Assembly (NCBI GenBank): GCA_034114085.1
Contig: JAXEWB010000011.1
Coordinates: 67,995 to 131,994 of the forward strand
Direction: 5' to 3'
DNA: 64,000 bases
Origin: Spiro-02 sp034114085
GTDB taxonomy: Bacteria; Spirochaetota; Spirochaetia; Sphaerochaetales; Sphaerochaetaceae
Below are positions 59,068 to 64,000 of this stretch, in pieces. Every line of letters starts with the position of its first letter. Position 1 is the stretch's first letter. A program made the translations under genes and the position numbers. The notes below the pieces were generated by a model that had not been told where the DNA came from, did no database searches, and saw only the letters and a program-made list of their open reading frames with translations.

Positions 59068-60996
59068 CTATTCCAGTTCAAAAGCCCCCGTATACAGCTG
59101 GTAGTACTGTCCCCGCCCGGCGATCAGGGCCGCATGCGTGCCACGCTCAATGATGCGCCCATGGTCAAGCACCATGATTACATCGGCGTTCTTGACCGTG
59201 GAAAGCCGGTGGGCTATTACGAATACGGTGCGCCCCGTCATGAGAGCGTCCATGCCCCTCTGGACGATTGCTTCGGTGCGGGTATCGATCGATGACGTTG
59301 CTTCGTCAAGGATCATTACCGGAGGATCGGCGACCGCGGCACGTGCAATGGCGAGCAATTGCCGTTGTCCCTGGGAAAGATTGGCCCCGTTGCCCGCGAG
59401 CGACGTGGCGTATCCGTCCGGGAGACGGGTGATGAAATCATGCGCCCCGGCAAGCTTTGCGGCGGCGACACATTCCTCATCCGTGGCGTCCAGCTTGCCA
59501 TAACGGATATTGTCCATCACTGTACCAGTGAACAGGTTCGTGTCCTGAAGGACGATTCCAAGCGAATGCCGGAGGTCGGCTTTCCTGATCTTGTTGATGT
59601 TGATGCCGTCATACCGGATCTTACCATCGGCGATGTCGTAGAAACGATTGAGCAGATTGGTAATCGTCGTCTTTCCCGCGCCGGTGGCACCTACGAAAGC
59701 GACCTTCTGCCCTGGTTCTGCGTAGAGCGTGATATCATGCAACACCGTCTTGTCCGGCGAATAACCGAAATCGACATCAGTCAGCCGGACATCCCCCCGT
59801 ACCTTGGTGTACGTTACAGTACCGTCGGCCTTGTGCGGATGCTTCCAAGCCCAAAGACCCGTACGTTCGGCGCATGCAACCAGTTGTCCATCGTTTTCCT
59901 TGGCGTTGACCAGCGTCACATACCCGTCGTCGACTTCAGGTTTTTCATCTATCAACGCAAAAATACGTTCAGACCCGGCAAGCCCCATCACCACAGAATT
60001 TATCTGATGGGAGACTTGGCCGATATTGCCCGCGAACTGCTTGGTCATGTTCAGGAACGGAACTACGATGCTGATGCTGATCGCCATGCCCGAAATGCTC
60101 AGGTTCGGCACTTTCGCGAGCAACAGCAAACCGCCGACCAGCGCGACGACCACATAGAGGATGTTGCCGATATTGTTGAGGATCGGGCCGAGTACGTTGG
60201 CATACTTGTTCGCCTTTTCCGAATCGGAGAACAAAGCATCGTTCACCTTGTCAAAATCGGACTTGCTCTCCTCTTCATGACAGAAGACCTTGACAACCTT
60301 CTGTCCGTTCATCATTTCCTCGACAAAGCCCTCCATCTTTCCTATCGCCCGTTGCTGACGGATAAAATACCGGGCGGAACCGCCGCCGACCTTGCCGGTG
60401 ACCAACACCATGCAGACGATGCCGACCAGGACCACCAGCGTCAGCCAGACGCAATAATAAATCATGATGCTGAAAATCGTAACCACAGTCACCGCGGATA
60501 TCAGCAATTGGGGTAAGCTTTGGGAAACCATCTGGCGCAATGTATCGATATCGTTGGTATAGTAGCTCATGACATCGCCATGGTTGTGCGTGTCGAAATA
60601 CTTGACAGGAAGATCCTGCATGCCGTTGAACATCTTCACCCGCAGTTTCTTCAGCAGTCCTTGGGAGATTACCGCCATCATCTGTGTATAGGCGAATGCG
60701 GCGGCTAGAGAAAAGATATAGAACAGGCCGAGGATCCCGACGGACTTGAGGATCTGACTGGAGACGGCGCTCCAGTCCCCGTCCCTCCAGGCAGACTCAA
60801 TGAACGCAATGATATTCTGCATGAAGACCGATGGCACGGAACTGATTATGGCACTGAAGACAATGCAAACCAACACCAGAGGAACCATGACTGGATAGAA
60901 TTCAAACAATATCTTGAACAGGCGTTTTATTGTCTTCTTTTTCTGGACTACGGGCTTCTGGGGTCGTTGTTCCGGTAATGTCGTCTTATTCGGCAT
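59068..60996 (-). CDS. Heterodimeric ABC exporter, subunit with complete catalytic NBD
   Basis: A 642-residue half-transporter. After a basic N-terminus, six membrane segments (to about residue 335) are followed by the ATPase: Walker A GATGAGKTT, signature NLSQGQRQ, Walker B VMILDEATSS with the catalytic Glu, and H-loop VIAHRL. An insertion of about 45 residues between the membrane domain and Walker A includes CAERTGLWAWKHPHKADG. The ATG at 60996 has AAGGAGG upstream and overlaps the partner's end by 11 bp. It pairs with the subunit encoded by that gene. It resembles multidrug exporters of the BmrCD/TM287-288 type; substrate is unknown. Confidence 0.92.
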   Translation of the reverse strand: MPNKTTLPEQRPQKPVVQKKKTIKRLFKILFEFYPVMVPLVLVCIVFSAIISSVPSVFMQNIIAFIESAWRDGDWSAVSSQILKSVGILGLFYIFSLAAAFAYTQMMAVISQGLLKKLRVKMFNGMQDLPVKYFDTHNHGDVMSYYTNDIDTLRQMVSQSLPQLLISAVTVVTIFSIMIYYCVWLTLVVLVGIVCMVLVTGKVGGGSARYFIRQQRAIGKMEGFVEEMMNGQKVVKVFCHEEESKSDFDKVNDALFSDSEKANKYANVLGPILNNIGNILYVVVALVGGLLLLAKVPNLSISGMAISISIVVPFLNMTKQFAGNIGQVSHQINSVVMGLAGSERIFALIDEKPEVDDGYVTLVNAKENDGQLVACAERTGLWAWKHPHKADGTVTYTKVRGDVRLTDVDFGYSPDKTVLHDITLYAEPGQKVAFVGATGAGKTTITNLLNRFYDIADGKIRYDGININKIRKADLRHSLGIVLQDTNLFTGTVMDNIRYGKLDATDEECVAAAKLAGAHDFITRLPDGYATSLAGNGANLSQGQRQLLAIARAAVADPPVMILDEATSSIDTRTEAIVQRGMDALMTGRTVFVIAHRLSTVKNADVIMVLDHGRIIERGTHAALIAGRGQYYQLYTGAFELE

Positions 60997-62869
60997 GATA
61001 GTCGCCTCCTTCCCGTGACGCGGTGGAAACGAACATATGTTCCGCGGCGTGTCCATTGACACAGCCATCGCCATCGACGTGTTCGTCGGCACACCGTCCG
61101 CCAGCATGTGCGACAACCTGACCGTCCGTGGCATCATCATCCGAAGCGCGGTTCTGCGAGGTGTACACCTCACGATAGATGTCGTTGCCCTCCAGAAGCT
61201 CCGCATGCGTTCCAATCGCGTTGATCGTGCCTCCATCCATTACCACGATCCTGTCGGCGTCTTCGACCGACGAGGTACGCTGGGCAATGATGATCTTCGT
61301 CGTTTCCGGCAGGAATTCCCTGAAAGCCTTGCGAATCATCGCATCCGTCCTGGTATCCACCGCACTGGTGGAGTCGTCAAGGATCAGTATCCTAGGCTTC
61401 TTCAGCAATGCTCGCGCGATGCACAGCCTCTGTTTCTGACCGCCGGAGACGTTCGTTCCGCCTTGCTCGATATAGGTGTCGTACCCATTGGGGAACTGGG
61501 TGATGAATTCATCGGCCTGGGCCAGGCGGCATGCTTCAACAAGCTCCTCATCCGTAGCGGACTTGTTGCCCCAACGGAGATTCTCCTTGATTGTGCCGGA
61601 GAACAACACGTTCTTCTGCAACACTACGGCAACCTGATTGCGCAACGCATCCAAATCGTAGTCGCGGACATCGACACCACCTACCCTGACGACACCTTCA
61701 GTCGCATCATACAATCGCGGGATCAGTTGGATCAGCGAGGATTTTGAGGATCCCGTACCACCGATGATACCTATGGTCTCGCCGGACTCGATGCGCAGGT
61801 CGATGTCCGCCAAAGCCATCCGTTCGGCCTTCGCGGAATATTTGAAGCTCACATGCTCAAAGTCCACGGACCCATCCTTGACTGTGAAGATGTCTTTTTC
61901 CCCGCTGGTCAGCGTACTTTCTTCGGCAAGGACCTCGACGATACGGTGCATCGATTCGTTCGCCATGGTGATCATGACGAACACCATAGAAACCATCATG
62001 AGGCTGCTGAGAATCTGAAAACTGTAGGTCAGCAACGCAGAAAGCTGTCCGACGTTCAAAGCCAGCCCCCTGGTGGTGACGATCATATAGGAGCCGAACG
62101 AGAGAACGAACATCATGACGGCATAGAGGCAGAACTGCATCAGAGGACTGTTCAACGCCAGAATTCTTTCAGCTCTGGTAAAGTCAGCGCAAACATCCTC
62201 CGCAACCGTAGAAAACTTTTCCTTTTCGTAGTCCTCACGGACGAACGACTTGACGACCCGCATGCCGTTGATGTTTTCCTGAATGGAATTGTTCAGCGCG
62301 TCGTACTTGTGAAATACTTTCTTGAACAACGGCATGACCTTGCGGATGATAGTGAACAACCCGCCGCCAAGAATCGGAATCACAACCAGGAAGATGAACG
62401 CCATCCGCCCGCCCATATAGAACGCCATGGAAAAAGCGAACGCCAACATCAGCGGGCAACGTATCGCGGTGCGGATGACCATCATATAGGCCATCTGAAC
62501 GTTGGTCACGTCAGTGGTAAGCCTGGTGACCAGCGAGGATGTGGAAAACCTGTCGATATTCTCGAATGAAAAGGTCTGAATCCGATAGAACAGATCCTTG
62601 CGCAAATTTTTTGCGAAACCGCACGAAGCGGTGGCGCAGGCAGAACCAGCCAGTGTGCCGAAAGTCAGTGACAGCGCCGCCATGGACACTAGGACAAGTC
62701 CGTACCGGACTATGACAGAAAACTCACATCCCGTCTGTATCTGGTTAACCAGCTTCGCGATGATAAATGGAATCACGCATTCCATCAACACTTCAAAAGA
62801 GACCAAAATCGGAGATAGGATAGAAGCTTTCCTATACTCCCGAACAGATTTCATAAGCACTTTATACAT
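60986..62869 (-). CDS. Heterodimeric ABC exporter, subunit with degenerate NBD
   Basis: A 627-residue half-transporter with six membrane segments and an ATPase domain. Walker A is GGTGSSKSS, signature NVSGGQKQR, Walker B ILILDDST with Asp in place of the catalytic Glu, and the H-loop has Gln (IIIAQRTSS), so this is the non-catalytic site. The last 55 residues are rich in Asp, His, Ala and Gly and are not part of the fold. The ATG at 62869 has AGGAGA 12 bp upstream, rather far, so the start is moderately certain. It is the first gene of the pair. Confidence 0.9.
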   Translation of the reverse strand: MYKVLMKSVREYRKASILSPILVSFEVLMECVIPFIIAKLVNQIQTGCEFSVIVRYGLVLVSMAALSLTFGTLAGSACATASCGFAKNLRKDLFYRIQTFSFENIDRFSTSSLVTRLTTDVTNVQMAYMMVIRTAIRCPLMLAFAFSMAFYMGGRMAFIFLVVIPILGGGLFTIIRKVMPLFKKVFHKYDALNNSIQENINGMRVVKSFVREDYEKEKFSTVAEDVCADFTRAERILALNSPLMQFCLYAVMMFVLSFGSYMIVTTRGLALNVGQLSALLTYSFQILSSLMMVSMVFVMITMANESMHRIVEVLAEESTLTSGEKDIFTVKDGSVDFEHVSFKYSAKAERMALADIDLRIESGETIGIIGGTGSSKSSLIQLIPRLYDATEGVVRVGGVDVRDYDLDALRNQVAVVLQKNVLFSGTIKENLRWGNKSATDEELVEACRLAQADEFITQFPNGYDTYIEQGGTNVSGGQKQRLCIARALLKKPRILILDDSTSAVDTRTDAMIRKAFREFLPETTKIIIAQRTSSVEDADRIVVMDGGTINAIGTHAELLEGNDIYREVYTSQNRASDDDATDGQVVAHAGGRCADEHVDGDGCVNGHAAEHMFVSTASREGGDYHAE

Positions 62870-63054
62870 AAGGAACAACGTTCTCCTATCATTGACGTGG
62901 AAAGCCCTGCGCCGAACCGCCGCACCGACAGAAAAAAAGAGCGCAAGCCCAGAATCAGGACCTACGCGAACAACCACTCGATCGTTATTATATTCTTGTG
63001 AATGGAGTCCTTGTGTCAAGCGGATGGGAATTCAATGTTTTCCGGAAAGGTTCG

Positions 63055-63140
63055 CCCTGGGCTTGTTCAGTGTTCGCTTGGTGTCCGCGTCGGGCTTGAT
63101 TAGTGTTTACGCTGGGCTCAGCCGGTGTTCACTCCAGATG
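63055..63140. repeat. Dispersed intergenic repeat, copy D
   Basis: This segment shares GTGTTCGCT, GGTGTCCGC, GGGCTC and CAGCCGGTGTTCAC with the other copies (7012, 21681, 53671) and appears to be partly doubled. It lies in the 540-bp gap between the exporter and deoD genes (62870-63409), which otherwise holds nothing recognised. Confidence 0.55.
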
Positions 63141-63409
63141 CGCACCGTGAGTTTGTGTTTTCGGGCTTGTCCAAGGACAATCGGGTAGACGTTCCAAAAA
63201 AACACTCAACAATCACCACAAGGTTGTTCCGGCATCGCAAGAACAGGATAGACGACAAACCCGCGACAAGGGTGATGGCGATTCATCATCCACGGCCTGC
63301 GAGAACTGACCCACACTCGCCTTATGAACCCCGTTGACGGTACGCACATGCACATCATGCAGAGCCACTGTCATTTTCTATGGCGACCGAACAACAGGGA
63401 GCCCTATCC

Positions 63410-64000
63410 CTAAGCCACAACCAAACCTAAAGCGAGTTCGACCATCGGGTACAGCGCAGTCATGCGCCGATCGTCCGGCAAGCCCTCCCCGCTGACGCAG
63501 CTGTCGGTCATAGTCAGAATCGAGAGGGCTTTTTTGCCGGTCCATGCAGCGGTGCTGTACAGGGCGTAGGTCTCCATGTCCTGGGCGAGAGCACCCATTC
63601 GCGCCCACGGTTTCCAACTGTTGGCGCCAAGGGCGTTGTAGGTGGAAAAAAGATCGCTGGAGAACACCATGCCCGCATGGAACGGCGTACCTCGCCCCTT
63701 GCATAATTCTACAGCGGAAAACAGCAAGGAGGAATCACAACAGGGGCTGTAGGTTCCCTTCAACTGATACTGATGCGCCCAAGCGGAATCAGTACTCGCC
63801 GTCATGGCGAGGATCAAATCGCCTACGGCTATATCCGGTTGCAGACCGCCGCTCGTGCCAATACGAATGATTGTCCGGACATCGTATTCGGTATACAACT
63901 CATAACTGTAGATACCGATGGACGGAGCGCCCATGCCGGTCGCCATTACGCTGACATCCCGCCCCTCATATCGACCTGTATAACCGAGGACATTGCGGAC
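63410..64000 (-). CDS. deoD: Purine nucleoside phosphorylase DeoD-type, 5' end beyond window
   Basis: The last 196 residues of a DeoD-type phosphorylase; the first 40 or so lie outside the window. Matching segments are GYTGRYEGRDVSVMATGMGAPS, YDVRTIIRIGTSGG (phosphate-binding Arg), FSSDLF and ALAQDMETYALY (purine/ribose site). Where most enzymes have the catalytic VSDH, this one has TMTDSCVSGE, with the Asp kept. It splits purine nucleosides with phosphate to the base and ribose-1-phosphate. Confidence 0.92.
   Translation of the reverse strand, partial: VRNVLGYTGRYEGRDVSVMATGMGAPSIGIYSYELYTEYDVRTIIRIGTSGGLQPDIAVGDLILAMTASTDSAWAHQYQLKGTYSPCCDSSLLFSAVELCKGRGTPFHAGMVFSSDLFSTYNALGANSWKPWARMGALAQDMETYALYSTAAWTGKKALSILTMTDSCVSGEGLPDDRRMTALYPMVELALGLVVA

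Noticed and set aside
59359..60516. 385-codon plus-strand frame
   Set aside because: Antisense shadow of the exporter subunit; it has no ribosome binding site or family motif.

Overview
This window is ordinary bacterial chromosome: about 60 genes, densely packed, moderate G+C (near 50% by eye), good GGAGG-type ribosome binding sites and many 4-base ATGA stop/start overlaps. The content fits a fermentative, sugar-importing bacterium, most probably a spirochaete of the Sphaerochaeta type: several CUT1 sugar ABC systems with LacI regulators, maltodextrin enzymes, lipoprotein-like signal peptides with loose lipoboxes, and an unusual IMP dehydrogenase form. That taxonomic call is inference from gene content; no rRNA or other marker was checked. 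No phage, insertion sequence or CRISPR array was seen.

Layout. 1-7 kb: pentapeptide-repeat protein, metallo-beta-lactamase-fold hydrolase and ferredoxin-type aldo/keto reductase (+), then a minus-strand group with an Fpg-like protein lacking the catalytic proline, a RluD-like pseudouridine synthase, a small exported protein, YggS and a CmpB-like membrane protein. 7.0-7.8 kb: a dispersed intergenic repeat, an 18-copy 20-bp tandem array, and tRNA-Val with its own promoter and terminator. 7.8-15.5 kb: a seven-gene, minus-strand operon whose genes overlap or nearly abut, combining a PHP phosphatase, a fused 2H-phosphoesterase/5'-nucleotidase, a complete CUT1 ABC importer and a HAD phosphatase, with a divergent LacI regulator. 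16.7-28.5 kb: acetyl-esterase, guaB, then maltodextrin metabolism (GH13 enzyme, ABC importer, LacI regulator, MalQ) with a candidate LacI-family operator. 28.5-32.5 kb: ACT protein, acetyltransferase, adk, long uracil phosphoribosyltransferase, TPR lipoprotein. 32.5-36.8 kb: L(+)-tartrate dehydratase TtdAB, a DASS transporter and two overlapping GntR regulators. 36.9-42.4 kb: RNase HI, a basic membrane-anchored protein, and a cobalamin riboswitch driving btuFCD-like B12 import. 42.7-47.8 kb: parvulin, repeats, acyltransferase, membrane protein, and a Vat/CatB-type acetyltransferase preceded by a 15-codon leader peptide and an 11-bp stem that looks like a translational attenuator. 48-59 kb: S41 peptidase, MsrA/MsrB/nitrilase, purine permease with a terminator-like leader, a frameshifted nucleoside hydrolase, and small stress/redox enzymes. 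59-64 kb: a heterodimeric ABC exporter and a purine nucleoside phosphorylase cut by the window edge.

How the parts fit. Carbon enters through two CUT1 importers; the first appears dedicated to a phosphorylated or cyclic-phosphate compound because three different phosphohydrolases are co-transcribed with it, the second to maltodextrins processed by the GH13 enzyme and MalQ. Tartrate is taken up and dehydrated to oxaloacetate. Purine and pyrimidine salvage is well represented (uracil phosphoribosyltransferase, NCS2 permease, nucleoside hydrolase, DeoD, GuaB, Adk). The strongest candidates for something new are the 2H/5'-nucleotidase fusion operon and the leader-peptide attenuator upstream of the acetyltransferase.
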